DNA of 64,000 nt, taken from contig NZ_BMZF01000006.1 of NCBI RefSeq assembly GCF_014652655.1, positions 1 to 64,000 of the forward strand. The letters are read 5' to 3'. The notes under the pieces were generated by a model that was not told where the DNA came from, ran no database searches, and saw only the letters and a program-made list of their open reading frames with translations. A program made the translations under genes and the position numbers. The DNA comes from Paramylibacter ulvae (lineage in GTDB: Bacteria; Pseudomonadota; Alphaproteobacteria; Rhodobacterales; Rhodobacteraceae). Positions 37,056 to 46,000 of the stretch are shown piece after piece (the first letter of the stretch is position 1; the number at the start of each line of letters is the position of its first letter).

Positions 37056-38009
37056 ATGAAAAATACAATTTTTGGCGCGCTCATCCTCGCGAGCAGCCAC
37101 ATCGGTTTTGCAAACGCAGAACCATTGAAGGTTATCGCCGATATCGCACCTGTTCATTCGTTGGTGGCAAAAGTAATGGATGGGGTTGGAACGCCAACCG
37201 TGATACTTGAACCAGGCGCATCACCGCACCATTCAAATCTCCGTCCGAGCAAAGCATCGGCAATTCAAACCGCAGATGCTGTGTTTTATATCGGCGATGA
37301 ATTGACCCCGTGGTTGATCAAACCTTTGTCCAAGCTGAACAATGGCGCAGTAAAAGTATCGCTATTGAACGACGCACTGTCAGCACGATTGGCAAGTCGT
37401 GATATCGCGATGTTCGAAGAAGAGCACCACGAGCATGAGGATGATCACGGCGATGATCACCATGATGATCATGAAGATGGCCATCACCACGGTCCCATTG
37501 ACCCACATGCGTGGCTATCACCGTTTAACGCCCAACAATGGGTGACTGTTATTGGCGATACATTGATCAAGCTTGATCCAGAAAATGCGTCAACTTATTC
37601 CAAAAATGTTGCTGATGCTGTTGCGGATCTTGAGAATATGAAAACAGAGTTTGCATCAAAAATTTCGATCGTTTCTTCGATGAAATTTTTGGCCTATCAC
37701 GATGCATTTCAATATTTGGAAAAAGAGTTCGATTTGTCTGTTGTTGGCGCCATATCCGAAAGCGATGCATCACGCCCAAGCGCTAAGCGTTTGATCGAAC
37801 TTCAAAAAAGTGTGGCAAGTCTTGGCGTAGATTGCATTTTAACTGAACCTCAGTTTAGCGAAAATTTGGTTCTAAACGTAAGTGGCGGTAAACGGCTGAA
37901 TTATGCGACGATTGATCCTTTGGGTTCAAACCTGACTTTAGGACCAAATATGTATAACGAGATGTTTCATGAATTTGGTGAAGAAATCGCAAATTGCGCC
38001 GCAGAATAA
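37056..38009 (+). CDS. znuA: Zinc ABC transporter substrate-binding protein (ZnuA)
   Basis: Periplasmic zinc receptor of 317 residues with a signal peptide ending near ANAE. It has LEPGASPHHSNLRPS (ligand His), a typical acidic/His-rich loop around residues 122-147 (EEHHEHEDDHGDDHH and following DGHHHGPIDPHAW), FLAYHDAFQY and the two C-terminal cysteines in VDCILTEPQF and EIANCAAE. It is transcribed away from zur-znuCB. Confidence 0.93.
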   Translation: MKNTIFGALILASSHIGFANAEPLKVIADIAPVHSLVAKVMDGVGTPTVILEPGASPHHSNLRPSKASAIQTADAVFYIGDELTPWLIKPLSKLNNGAVKVSLLNDALSARLASRDIAMFEEEHHEHEDDHGDDHHDDHEDGHHHGPIDPHAWLSPFNAQQWVTVIGDTLIKLDPENASTYSKNVADAVADLENMKTEFASKISIVSSMKFLAYHDAFQYLEKEFDLSVVGAISESDASRPSAKRLIELQKSVASLGVDCILTEPQFSENLVLNVSGGKRLNYATIDPLGSNLTLGPNMYNEMFHEFGEEIANCAAE

Positions 38010-38022
38010 TCAGAAGAAAAAC

Positions 38023-38054
38023 AAACGGCCTAGCAATGAATTGCTAGGCCGTTT
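38023..38054. terminator. Bidirectional terminator between znuA and tRNA-Lys
   Basis: AAACGGCCTAGCAA and TTGCTAGGCCGTTT form a perfect 14-base-pair stem with a four-base loop TGAA. TTTT follows on the plus strand and TTTGTTTTT on the minus strand, so it ends both znuA and the tRNA-Lys transcript. Confidence 0.92.
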
Positions 38055-38062
38055 TGGTAAAG

Positions 38063-38138
38063 TGGTGAGCCCTGATGGATTCGAACCATCGACCTACTGA
38101 TTAAAAGTCAGTTGCTCTACCAACTGAGCTAAGGGCCC
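38063..38138 (-). tRNA. tRNA-Lys (anticodon TTT)
   Basis: The complement folds as a 76-base tRNA with encoded CCA: acceptor GGGCCCT/AGGGCTC (one G-T pair), D-arm AGCTCAGTTGGTAGAGC, anticodon stem ACTGA/TCAGT with loop CTTTTAA (anticodon TTT), and T-arm GATGGTTCGAATCCATC. All invariant positions are present. Confidence 0.96.
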
Positions 38139-38232
38139 ACTTTGCGCGGTGTTTAGGCACTTGGGCGGACAGCGTCAATACCGAAATGTCAAAAAAACAT
38201 CGTTACTGGATAGATACTTCGCGGTGGTTTAT

Positions 38233-39081
38233 ATGAACCCTATGAATCAGGTGAAAAACATATCAAATGGCCTTCCATTTTTAAAAATGCACGGGCTTGG
38301 CAATGATTTCGTCATCATTGATGCGCGCGGTGCAGAATCACCTGTGACGCAACAGATGGCGCGTGCCATCGGCGAACGGCATTTTGGCGTGGGGTATGAT
38401 CAATTGGCCGTGCTGACTGATTCATTGGATGCGGATGTTGATGTGGCGTTTTGGAACTCGGACGGGTCAACTGCGGATGCCTGTGGTAATGCGAGCCGCT
38501 GTGTCGCGCGATTGATTATGGATGAAACAGGTGATTCGTCGATTGTATTGCGTACGGGCAACGGATTGTTGCCTGCGGTGGATGCGGGTGATGGCCTAAT
38601 TAGCGTGAACATGGGGCATCCACAGCTAACATGGGATACTGTGCCAATGTCGGAGGATGTAGATCTGAATGCACTTCCAATCGAAGGTGCGCCAGGTGCT
38701 GCTGGTATGGGTAATCCCCACTGTGTGTTCGTCGTGGATGACGCTGAGGGTGTGAATTTAGAAACCCGCGGACCAGCCATCGAACATCATCCATTATTTC
38801 CCCAACGCACAAACGTTGAATTTATCGAAATTAAAAACCGCAATACGATCCGTATGCGGGTTTGGGAACGTGGTGGCATGATCACATTGGCCTGTGGCTC
38901 TGGCGCTTGCGCGGCGGCTGTTGTGGCGCATCGCAAGGGTTTGACCGAACGCAATGTCACAATTCATTTGGACGGCGGTGAATTGAATATCGATTGGCGC
39001 GACAATGGGGTTTGGATGACAGGCCCAACCGCGCTGGTGTTTCAGGGCCATCTTTCGCCCGAATTTTTGGCGGGTATCTGA
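38233..39081 (+). CDS. dapF: Diaminopimelate epimerase
   Basis: Interconverts LL- and meso-diaminopimelate for lysine and peptidoglycan synthesis. 282 residues, with FLKMHGLGNDFVIIDARG at the N-terminus and the two catalytic cysteines in ACGNASRC and ACGSGACAA. GGGNPHCV-like GMGNPHCVFVVDD is conserved. I use the ATG at 38233; the open frame before it includes the spacer after the tRNA. Its stop overlaps the mtaB start by one base. Confidence 0.92.
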   Translation: MNPMNQVKNISNGLPFLKMHGLGNDFVIIDARGAESPVTQQMARAIGERHFGVGYDQLAVLTDSLDADVDVAFWNSDGSTADACGNASRCVARLIMDETGDSSIVLRTGNGLLPAVDAGDGLISVNMGHPQLTWDTVPMSEDVDLNALPIEGAPGAAGMGNPHCVFVVDDAEGVNLETRGPAIEHHPLFPQRTNVEFIEIKNRNTIRMRVWERGGMITLACGSGACAAAVVAHRKGLTERNVTIHLDGGELNIDWRDNGVWMTGPTALVFQGHLSPEFLAGI

Positions 39082-40346
39082 TGGGTAAGCCACCAATTTT
39101 TGAAACATTCGGTTGTCGGCTGAATGCATATGAAACGCAGGCGATGAAAGATTTGTCCGATTCCGCGGGTTTGGATAACGCAATTGTGGTGAACACCTGT
39201 GCAGTTACGGCAGAGGCCGTGAGATCATCAAAACAGCGTATCCGTAAATTGCGCCGTGAACACCCCGATTCACAAATCATTGTAACGGGATGTGCGGCCC
39301 AAACCGAGCCTCAGACATATAATAATATGTCTGAGGTCGACGTCGTCATCGGTAATATCGAAAAAATGCAGGCCGACACGTGGACTGGTTTGGCCAAGGG
39401 GCCAAATTTCATCGGTGAAACGGAAAAGGTTCAGGTGAACGATATTATGTCGGTCACAGATACGGCGGGGCATTTGATCGACGGGTTTGGCACACGCAGC
39501 CGTGCGTATGTTCAGGTGCAAAATGGATGTGATCATCGCTGTACGTTTTGCATTATTCCCTATGGCCGCGGTAATTCTCGATCTGTGCCTGCCGGCGTGG
39601 TCGTTGAGCAAATTCAAAGACTTGTCGATCGCGGTTACAACGAAGTTGTATTGACTGGTGTGGATATCACAAGCTGGGGTGCGGATTTACCCGCGCTGCC
39701 AAAACTGGGTGATTTGGTGCAACGCATTTTACGACTTGTTCCTGATTTACCGCGCCTTCGGATCAGCTCGATCGATTCAGTCGAGGCAGATCCAGCATTG
39801 ATTGATGCGATCGCGTCGGATCTGCGACTGATGCCGCATTTGCATCTGTCGCTGCAAGCAGGTGATGACATGATTTTGAAACGTATGAAACGTCGCCACT
39901 TGCGTGAAGATGCGATTGCGTTTTGTAATGATATGCGCAAGGCGCGCCCTGATATTATCTATGGTGCAGATATTATTGCTGGCTTCCCAACAGAAACGGA
40001 AGCTATGTTCGATAACTCTCTGAAGTTAATTGAAGAATGTGATTTAACATGGTTGCATGTTTTCCCATTTTCCCCGCGTGAGGGCACGCCAGCGGCGCGT
40101 ATGCCCCAATTGCCACGCGATATTGTTAAAGATCGCGCCGCACAACTGCGAAGCGCTGGTGATAAACGTGTCAACGCGCATTTGGACGCTCAGGTCGGCA
40201 AGACCCATTCTGTATTAATGGAAAATGCCCGCATGGGCCGTACCGAAGGTTTTACCGAGGTTCTTTTCGATACAGATCAGGCCAAAGGAGAAATCGTGCG
40301 GGCGTTGATCAAGGGGCATTCAGATACCCAGCTTTTGGTGTCATGA
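39081..40346 (+). CDS. mtaB: tRNA t6A37 methylthiotransferase MtaB
   Basis: A radical-SAM methylthiotransferase that converts t6A to ms2t6A at position 37 of tRNAs reading ANN codons. 421 residues: UPF0004 domain with cluster cysteines in TFGCRLNAYE, VVNTCAVTAEA and VTGCAAQTEP; the radical-SAM motif CDHRCTFC; LTGVDITSWG; then a TRAM-like C-terminus. It is translationally coupled to dapF and overlaps the next gene by four bases. Confidence 0.92.
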   Translation: MGKPPIFETFGCRLNAYETQAMKDLSDSAGLDNAIVVNTCAVTAEAVRSSKQRIRKLRREHPDSQIIVTGCAAQTEPQTYNNMSEVDVVIGNIEKMQADTWTGLAKGPNFIGETEKVQVNDIMSVTDTAGHLIDGFGTRSRAYVQVQNGCDHRCTFCIIPYGRGNSRSVPAGVVVEQIQRLVDRGYNEVVLTGVDITSWGADLPALPKLGDLVQRILRLVPDLPRLRISSIDSVEADPALIDAIASDLRLMPHLHLSLQAGDDMILKRMKRRHLREDAIAFCNDMRKARPDIIYGADIIAGFPTETEAMFDNSLKLIEECDLTWLHVFPFSPREGTPAARMPQLPRDIVKDRAAQLRSAGDKRVNAHLDAQVGKTHSVLMENARMGRTEGFTEVLFDTDQAKGEIVRALIKGHSDTQLLVS

Positions 40347-40990
40347 CTCGCCCAATTCTGTATTCATTTCGCCGATGCCCATATGCAATGCGCGCGAGAT
40401 TGGCGATATCTGCCAGCGGGCAGCAGGTGGAATTGCGCGAAGTCGTGTTGCGCGATAAGCCAGAACATATGATTGAAATCTCTCCAAAGGCGACCGTTCC
40501 AGTGTTGTTGCTGGACGACGGAACCGTGGTGGATGAAAGTTTCGACATTATGGAATGGGCGTTAAGCCTGTCCGATCCGATGGGGATTGATCCAGAAATT
40601 CACATGGCCGCCGCGCGGGCATTGGTTGCGCGATGTGACAACGAATTTAAACCATATTTGGATCGGTATAAATATCCCAATAAGTTTGATGATATGTCGC
40701 GTGACACAGCGATTTCAAAGGCTAGTTTGTTTTTAAATGACCTTAATAAAATATTGGAAAATCAACCGTTTCTGTTCGGAAATTCGCGCGGTTTTGCCGA
40801 TATTGGCATCGCGCCTTTTGTGCGCCAATTTGCGCATGTCAATCGTGAATGGTTTTTGGATCAGCCGTGGAAACATGTGATTGATTGGTATTTGGAATTT
40901 ACCAACTGGGATGGATATTTGAGTATTATGCAAAAATTTCCAAAGTGGACGCCAGATAGCGAAATTACGGTATTCCCCGCAATTACGTAA
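40343..40990 (+). CDS. Glutathione S-transferase-like protein (glutaredoxin-2-like N-terminus)
   Basis: A 215-residue GST fold protein: thioredoxin-like N-terminal domain with RRCPYAMRARLA, a CPYA motif like that of glutaredoxin 2, KATVPVLLLDDGTVVDESFDIMEW, then an all-helical C-terminal domain. It could be a glutathione-dependent oxidoreductase. Overlaps mtaB by four bases, so it is likely in the same operon. Substrate unknown. Confidence 0.82.
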   Translation: MTRPILYSFRRCPYAMRARLAISASGQQVELREVVLRDKPEHMIEISPKATVPVLLLDDGTVVDESFDIMEWALSLSDPMGIDPEIHMAAARALVARCDNEFKPYLDRYKYPNKFDDMSRDTAISKASLFLNDLNKILENQPFLFGNSRGFADIGIAPFVRQFAHVNREWFLDQPWKHVIDWYLEFTNWDGYLSIMQKFPKWTPDSEITVFPAIT

Positions 40991-41059
40991 TTTTTCGTAA
41001 CTGAAATTTAATTGAATAATAGTCACTAAGCGCCTAAACTGATGCTAGGAGGATTTCCC

Positions 41060-41323
41060 ATGGCTTTGCCCATTATCCCAATTGCAATGGTCGCTGGCGC
41101 AATGGCGTTGGCGCGAAACGTGCATATTAGTCCTGTAGATCAACGGGTTGAAGATCGACTTGATGACATTGGCGAAGGATTTGCCGCGCATCGTAACCCT
41201 AATGGCGAGCAAGTTAATGCGAGTTATCGTTGGAAACGTGTCGTGCGATTTGGAAAATCTGGTCCAGCAATGGAAATTGACGCAAGCGCGTTGGGGCGGT
41301 TGAGGTTCAAGAAAGTAAATTAA
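41060..41323 (+). CDS. Small conserved-type protein, function unknown
   Basis: An 87-residue protein with a short hydrophobic N-terminus (MALPIIPIAMVAGAMALA, a likely membrane anchor or uncleaved signal) and a charged C-terminal part (PVDQRVEDRLDDIGEGFAAH, RWKRVVRFGKSG). A perfect AGGAGGA site stands before the ATG. It overlaps the following GST gene by one base and is probably co-transcribed. I recognise no named family. Confidence 0.7.
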   Translation: MALPIIPIAMVAGAMALARNVHISPVDQRVEDRLDDIGEGFAAHRNPNGEQVNASYRWKRVVRFGKSGPAMEIDASALGRLRFKKVN

Positions 41324-41931
41324 TGCAATTATATTATGCAGATGCGTCGCCTTATGCACGCAAAGTCCGCGCTTGTGCCGTGGTGTTGGGGTTAAGTGAT
41401 AAAATAGAAATTATCGATGTTACAGGAACGCCTGTAAATACGGGATCAATGCCAGTTGATGTGAATCCGTTGGGCAAGGTTCCATGCTTGGTTACGGATC
41501 GCGACGAGGTTATCTATGATAGTCGCGTGATTACGGCATATCTTAACGCATCGGTAAATGGGACTCTGTATCCAGAAGGCCAAGATAAGTGGAGCAAATT
41601 GACGCTAGAGGCAACTGGCGAGGGCATGATGGATGCTGCACTTTCGATGGTTTACGAAAAACGCGTTCGCCCAGCCGAGATAGTTTTCGACGATTGGATT
41701 GAGGGACAATGGACCAAAATCGCTCGCGCATTGGTGGAAATTGAAAAGCGTTGGGTGGATGATTTGTCTGGATCGATAACGGCCGCTCAAATCGCGTTGG
41801 GGTGCGCGCTTGGGTATTTAGATTTCCGGCTTGATGATCGCAACTGGCGTGATGGACATAAAACGTTGGCAGCGTGGTACGAAGAATTTTCCAAAACTGA
41901 TGCGATGGCGTTAACCGCGCCGCAAGGCTAA
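41323..41931 (+). CDS. Glutathione S-transferase family protein
   Basis: A 202-residue GST: N-terminal thioredoxin fold with LYYADASPYARKVRACAVVLGL (Ser in the active position), NPLGKVPCLVTDRDEVIYDSRVITAYL with the cis-proline and glutathione-binding Ser, then a helical C-terminal half. It follows the small gene directly. Substrate unknown; detoxification or thiol chemistry is likely. Confidence 0.88.
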   Translation: MQLYYADASPYARKVRACAVVLGLSDKIEIIDVTGTPVNTGSMPVDVNPLGKVPCLVTDRDEVIYDSRVITAYLNASVNGTLYPEGQDKWSKLTLEATGEGMMDAALSMVYEKRVRPAEIVFDDWIEGQWTKIARALVEIEKRWVDDLSGSITAAQIALGCALGYLDFRLDDRNWRDGHKTLAAWYEEFSKTDAMALTAPQG

Positions 41932-41974
41932 TGTTTTTATGCCTTCGGCGAGGATATTTCGAACATTTGGAATT

Positions 41975-42421
41975 TCACGCGACGCGTGTTTGGCGCAAAG
42001 CCTCGCTAACGGCCATGCCTGCGGTCATGGCAACATTCAGGCTCCGCGCCGCGCCGTGCATTGGCAATTTAATGTGACAATCACAGGCATTGTGAACAGA
42101 TTCTGGAACACCAGCGGATTCGCGCCCCATAACGATTGTGTCGTTTGGCTGAAATGTGAAGTTCCAAAGTGAATCTGTTGCTTTGGTTGTCATTAAAACA
42201 AGGCGACCAGCGGATTTATGACCCAAGAAGGTTTCCCACGAATCGTGGCGCGTCATGTCCGCGATATCGGCATAATCCATCGCAGTGCGGCGTAATGTTT
42301 TAAGCGAAAGCGGAAAACCGCACGGTTCGACGATATCAAGTGGGATGTCTAAACAGGCGCTGAGACGAATCATTGCGCCAAGATTTGGTGCGATATCGGG
42401 TTGATAGGTGCAAAGTCGCAT
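41975..42421 (-). CDS. trmL: tRNA (cytidine/uridine-34 2'-O) methyltransferase TrmL
   Basis: SPOUT-fold methyltransferase of 148 residues that methylates the ribose of the wobble base in tRNA-Leu isoacceptors. Signature blocks: YQPDIAPNLGAMIRLSACL, IVEPCGFPLS, IVMGRESAGVPE (knot and SAM site), LPMHGAARSLNVAMTAGM. Length is typical. Single gene, convergent with the GST gene. Confidence 0.9.
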   Translation of the reverse strand: MRLCTYQPDIAPNLGAMIRLSACLDIPLDIVEPCGFPLSLKTLRRTAMDYADIADMTRHDSWETFLGHKSAGRLVLMTTKATDSLWNFTFQPNDTIVMGRESAGVPESVHNACDCHIKLPMHGAARSLNVAMTAGMAVSEALRQTRVA

Positions 42422-42573
42422 AAAATTTGCCTTCTTTTTACGGCTGCGTCCAAAAGGCCGCTAGACGAAATGTGATGCCATGTGTAATACGCTGCCTGAT
42501 ACCCTGATTTTAATTCAGGTACACCTTATTAATTACGCCCTAATCTCTGGGGCATGGCAAGGGAGATACGTTC

Positions 42574-43131
42574 GTGTCTACAGACAAGAACTCTACTGGT
42601 ACCCGCCGCGACTTTTTGTATGTCGCAACAGCCGCGACTGGCGCTGTCGGGGGTGCTGCCGCGGTTTGGCCGCTGATCAATCAAATGAACCCAAGCGCGG
42701 ATGTGCAAGCGTTGGCCTCTATCGAGGTGGATGTGGCGGGTTTGGAGCCTGGTACACAGATGACGGTAAAATGGCGCGGCAAGCCCGTGTTCATTCGTCG
42801 CCGTACAGCGGATGAAATCAGCGCAGCACGCGATGTTGCGTTGGGTGATTTGCCAGATGGCGCGGATCGCAACGCAAATATTCCAGATGGGGATGCATCC
42901 GATGCGAACCGTACCTTGGACGAAGCGGGCGAATGGCTGGTCATGATGGGTGTGTGTACACACCTTGGCTGTGTGCCATTGGGCGACGCTGGTGATTTTG
43001 GCGGCTGGTTCTGCCCTTGTCACGGATCGCACTATGACACTGCTGGTCGTATCCGTAAGGGTCCAGCACCTGAAAACCTGCCTGTGCCAACGGCAGTGTT
43101 TTTGAACGAAACAACAATCAAGTTAGGCTAG
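42574..43131 (+). CDS. petA: Ubiquinol-cytochrome c reductase Rieske iron-sulfur subunit
   Basis: The [2Fe-2S] subunit of complex III. 185 residues: Tat-type N-terminus [18 protein letters not shown], a membrane anchor, then the cluster motifs [10 protein letters not shown] and CPCHGSHYD with all four Cys/His ligands. GTG start with GGGAGA seven bases upstream. First gene of petABC. Confidence 0.95.
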   Translation: MSTDKNSTGTRRDFLYVATAATGAVGGAAAVWPLINQMNPSADVQALASIEVDVAGLEPGTQMTVKWRGKPVFIRRRTADEISAARDVALGDLPDGADRNANIPDGDASDANRTLDEAGEWLVMMGVCTHLGCVPLGDAGDFGGWFCPCHGSHYDTAGRIRKGPAPENLPVPTAVFLNETTIKLG

Positions 43132-43142
43132 GGGGAAAGATC

Positions 43143-44432
43143 ATGGCTGGTATTCCACACGATCACTATGAGCCAAAGTCTGGCTTTGAAAAATGGTTGG
43201 ATGCACGTTTGCCGATTGCAGGCGTTTTATATTCAACATTGATGATTCCAACTCCGAAAAACCTGAACTGGATGTGGATTTGGGGCATCGTTTTGACATT
43301 CTGTCTGGCGTTGCAAATCATCACAGGCATCATTTTGGTGATGCATTATGTTCCACATGTGGACATGGCGTTTGATTCCGTTGAACACATCATGCGTGAT
43401 GTGAACGGTGGGTGGGCGTTCCGATATCTGCATGCAAACGGGGCATCTTTGTTCTTTATTGCCGTGTATATCCATATTTTCCGCGGTCTTTATTACGGTT
43501 CCTACAAGAGCCCGCGTGAAATCACGTGGATTGTGGGCATGTTGATTTACCTTGCGATGATGGCAACGGGTTTCTTGGGCTATGTTTTGCCTTGGGGTCA
43601 GATGTCATTCTGGGGTGCGACGGTTATTACTGGTTTGTTTGGTGCGATCCCTGGTGTTGGTCCAATCATTCAAGAATGGTTGTTGGGTGGACCAGCGGTT
43701 GACCAAGCGACGTTGAACCGTTTCTTTAGCCTTCACTACTTGTTGCCATTTGTGATTGTTGGTCTTGTGGTAATCCACATTTGGGCATTCCACACAACAG
43801 GCAACAACAACCCTACAGGTGTTGAGGTTCGCCGTAAATCAAAAGCAGAAGCATCGAAAGATACGCTACCGTTTTGGCCATATTTCGTGATCAAGGACTT
43901 GTTCGCGCTGGTATTGGTTCTGACAATCTTTGCGGCAATCGTTGGATTTATGCCAAACTACCTTGGCCATCCAGATAACTATATCGAGGCGAATGCGCTA
44001 TCGACACCCGCACACATTGTGCCTGAATGGTATTACTTGCCGTTCTATGCCATTTTGCGTGCGATTACGTTTGATGTGTTGTTCTTGGATGCGAAATTCT
44101 TGGGCGTGTTGGCAATGTTTGGTGCGATCTTTGTGATGGCGCTGGCACCTTGGCTGGATACATCATCAACGCGTTCAGGTCGTTACCGTCCAATGTTCAA
44201 GTGGTGGTTCTGGTTGCTGGGCATTGATTTCATGGTTCTAATGTGGTGCGGTGCGCGCCCAGCAGAAGGTCTGGTTCCATTGATTTCACTGATTGGTGCG
44301 ATTTATTGGTTCGCATATTTCTTGGTTATTTTGCCAATTCTTGGCCGTATCGAGAAACCTTTGCCGACACCTGAAACAATCGAAGCTGATTTTGATGCGC
44401 ATTACCCGCCAAAATCAACTGAGTCACGCTAA
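43143..44432 (+). CDS. petB: Cytochrome b of the bc1 complex
   Basis: 429 residues, the quinone-binding core of complex III. Two heme-ligand histidine pairs are in helices near [23 protein letters not shown] and [34 protein letters not shown] is the Qo-site PEWY motif. Full-length cytochrome b plus subunit IV region, as in proteobacteria. Eleven bases after petA. Confidence 0.95.
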   Translation: MAGIPHDHYEPKSGFEKWLDARLPIAGVLYSTLMIPTPKNLNWMWIWGIVLTFCLALQIITGIILVMHYVPHVDMAFDSVEHIMRDVNGGWAFRYLHANGASLFFIAVYIHIFRGLYYGSYKSPREITWIVGMLIYLAMMATGFLGYVLPWGQMSFWGATVITGLFGAIPGVGPIIQEWLLGGPAVDQATLNRFFSLHYLLPFVIVGLVVIHIWAFHTTGNNNPTGVEVRRKSKAEASKDTLPFWPYFVIKDLFALVLVLTIFAAIVGFMPNYLGHPDNYIEANALSTPAHIVPEWYYLPFYAILRAITFDVLFLDAKFLGVLAMFGAIFVMALAPWLDTSSTRSGRYRPMFKWWFWLLGIDFMVLMWCGARPAEGLVPLISLIGAIYWFAYFLVILPILGRIEKPLPTPETIEADFDAHYPPKSTESR

Positions 44433-44452
44433 GCGATAGATAGGATAAGAAG

Positions 44453-45232
44453 ATGAAAAAGACAGTTCTTTCAGTTCTTGTTGCATTGGGTGTGACAACG
44501 GGTTCCGCGTTTGGCGCTGGTGATGCTGCCCATATTCACGATGTGGATTTCAGCTTTGAGGGGCCATTTGGTTCCTTTGATCAGCACCAATTGCAACGCG
44601 GCATGCAAGTGTACCAAGAGGTATGTTCAGCATGTCACGGCCTGCGCCAAGTTGCATTTCGCACATTGGCTGACGAGGGTGGTCCACACCTGACCGAAGA
44701 TCAGGTAAAGGCATTTGCTGCGTTGTATGACGTATATGATGCCGAATTGGATGACACGCGTGCGGCAATTCCATCTGATAAATTCCCACGTAGTGGCGTT
44801 GAAAATGCACCAGACCTAAGCCTGATGGCAAAGGCGCGTGCAGGTTTCCATGGCCCAGCGGGTTTGGGTATCAATCAGATCGTCAAAGGTATGGGTGGCC
44901 CAGAATACATCGTGGCTATCTTGACCAGCTACACTGGTGAAGAAAAAACACAGGCCGGTTCAACATTATATGAAAATACTGCCTTCCCAGGTGGTTGGAT
45001 CGCGATGGCACCGCCGTTGTCCGATGATCAGGTTGAGTTTGCCGATGGTCACGACGCCAGCGCACATCACATGGCCGAAGACACGGCCGCATTTTTGATG
45101 TGGGCAGCGGAGCCTAAAATGATGGCGCGTAAATGGACAGGTTTGTTGTCTGTTGGTTTCTTGGCGTTACTGACGGTTTTGTTGTATCTGACCAACAAAA
45201 AATTATGGGCACCACATAAGCGTAAAGCTTAA
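44453..45232 (+). CDS. petC: Cytochrome c1 of the bc1 complex
   Basis: 259 residues: signal peptide to about SAFGAG, heme-c attachment CSACHG, distal ligand region [13 protein letters not shown] with Met, and a C-terminal membrane anchor ([22 protein letters not shown]). It carries electrons from the Rieske protein to soluble or membrane-bound cytochrome c. Last gene of petABC, followed by a strong terminator. Confidence 0.95.
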   Translation: MKKTVLSVLVALGVTTGSAFGAGDAAHIHDVDFSFEGPFGSFDQHQLQRGMQVYQEVCSACHGLRQVAFRTLADEGGPHLTEDQVKAFAALYDVYDAELDDTRAAIPSDKFPRSGVENAPDLSLMAKARAGFHGPAGLGINQIVKGMGGPEYIVAILTSYTGEEKTQAGSTLYENTAFPGGWIAMAPPLSDDQVEFADGHDASAHHMAEDTAAFLMWAAEPKMMARKWTGLLSVGFLALLTVLLYLTNKKLWAPHKRKA

Positions 45233-45256
45233 CCGAACATACAATTGAAATTTTAG

Positions 45257-45282
45257 AAACGCGCCACTTGTTTGGCGCGTTT
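45257..45282. terminator. Rho-independent terminator of petABC
   Basis: AAACGCGCCA and TGGCGCGTTT form a perfect ten-base-pair stem with a six-base loop, followed by T's. It lies between petC and the convergent thiQ end and can serve both. Confidence 0.9.
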
Positions 45283-45286
45283 TTTG

Positions 45287-46000
45287 TTATCCATGTGCGC
45301 GACGCGTACCCAGATAACTCGCCAACGCGGGCGGTGGGCTGTGAAAGAGTGTGGTGGTGTCCACAGGTGCGTATGCGCGCCCCTGCGCCACCAAAATGGT
45401 TTGATCAGCGATATATTCGGCATCGTCGGGTTGGTGTGTTACCATCAGCAAGGTCGCATTGGCGGCCTCAACGATTTCCGCAACCAAATCCAGCATTTCA
45501 TGTTTCAGCGCGGGGCCAAGTGCAGCAAACGGTTCATCTAGGCAGAGCACAGGGCGATCACGCAGTAATGCGCGCGCAAGTGCCACCCGTTGTTGTTGGC
45601 CACCTGACATTTCGCTGGGCATTTTGGAGCCATGGCCACCCAACCCAACACGGCGCAGAGCGTCTTGGATAATTTCCTTTTCTGCATCGTTCAGGCGCAA
45701 ATTGGTGCGCAAACCCAAGCCGATGTTTTTTTCCACGCTGAGATGGGGAAACAAATTGTGGTCTTGGAATAACAACGACACGGGGCGTTTCGCTGGCGGG
45801 TCGGTTGATATATCGTCGCCGTTGAACAAAATGCGTCCAGACGTGATTTCTTTGAAGCCCGCGATGGCAGACAACAGCGTTGACTTCCCACCACCAGATG
45901 GGCCAAGCAATGCAATTTTGTGCCCTTCTTCGATGACAAGGTCAGCGTCGAGTTGGAAGCTTCCTTGGTTTAAAACCAGTTTATCGAGTGTGATGCTCAA
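45287..46000 (-). CDS. thiQ: Thiamine ABC transporter ATP-binding protein (ThiQ)
   Basis: ATPase of about 237 residues for the ThiBPQ thiamine/TPP importer: Walker A GPSGGGKST, Q-loop LLFQDHNLFPHL, signature MSGGQQQRV, Walker B VLCLDEPFAALG, H-loop MVTHQPDDA. The start is uncertain: I use the TTG at 46000, which has GGAGGT four bases upstream. The gene overlaps the end of thiP by 20 bases. Confidence 0.87.
   Translation of the reverse strand: MSITLDKLVLNQGSFQLDADLVIEEGHKIALLGPSGGGKSTLLSAIAGFKEITSGRILFNGDDISTDPPAKRPVSLLFQDHNLFPHLSVEKNIGLGLRTNLRLNDAEKEIIQDALRRVGLGGHGSKMPSEMSGGQQQRVALARALLRDRPVLCLDEPFAALGPALKHEMLDLVAEIVEAANATLLMVTHQPDDAEYIADQTILVAQGRAYAPVDTTTLFHSPPPALASYLGTRRAHG

Noticed and set aside
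38994-39080. Upstream extension of the MtaB frame
   Set aside because: It lies inside dapF and lacks homology; the ATG overlapping the dapF stop starts the conserved protein.
45287-45672. Plus-strand open frames over thiQ
   Set aside because: They are shadows of the ATPase gene with no protein-like composition.
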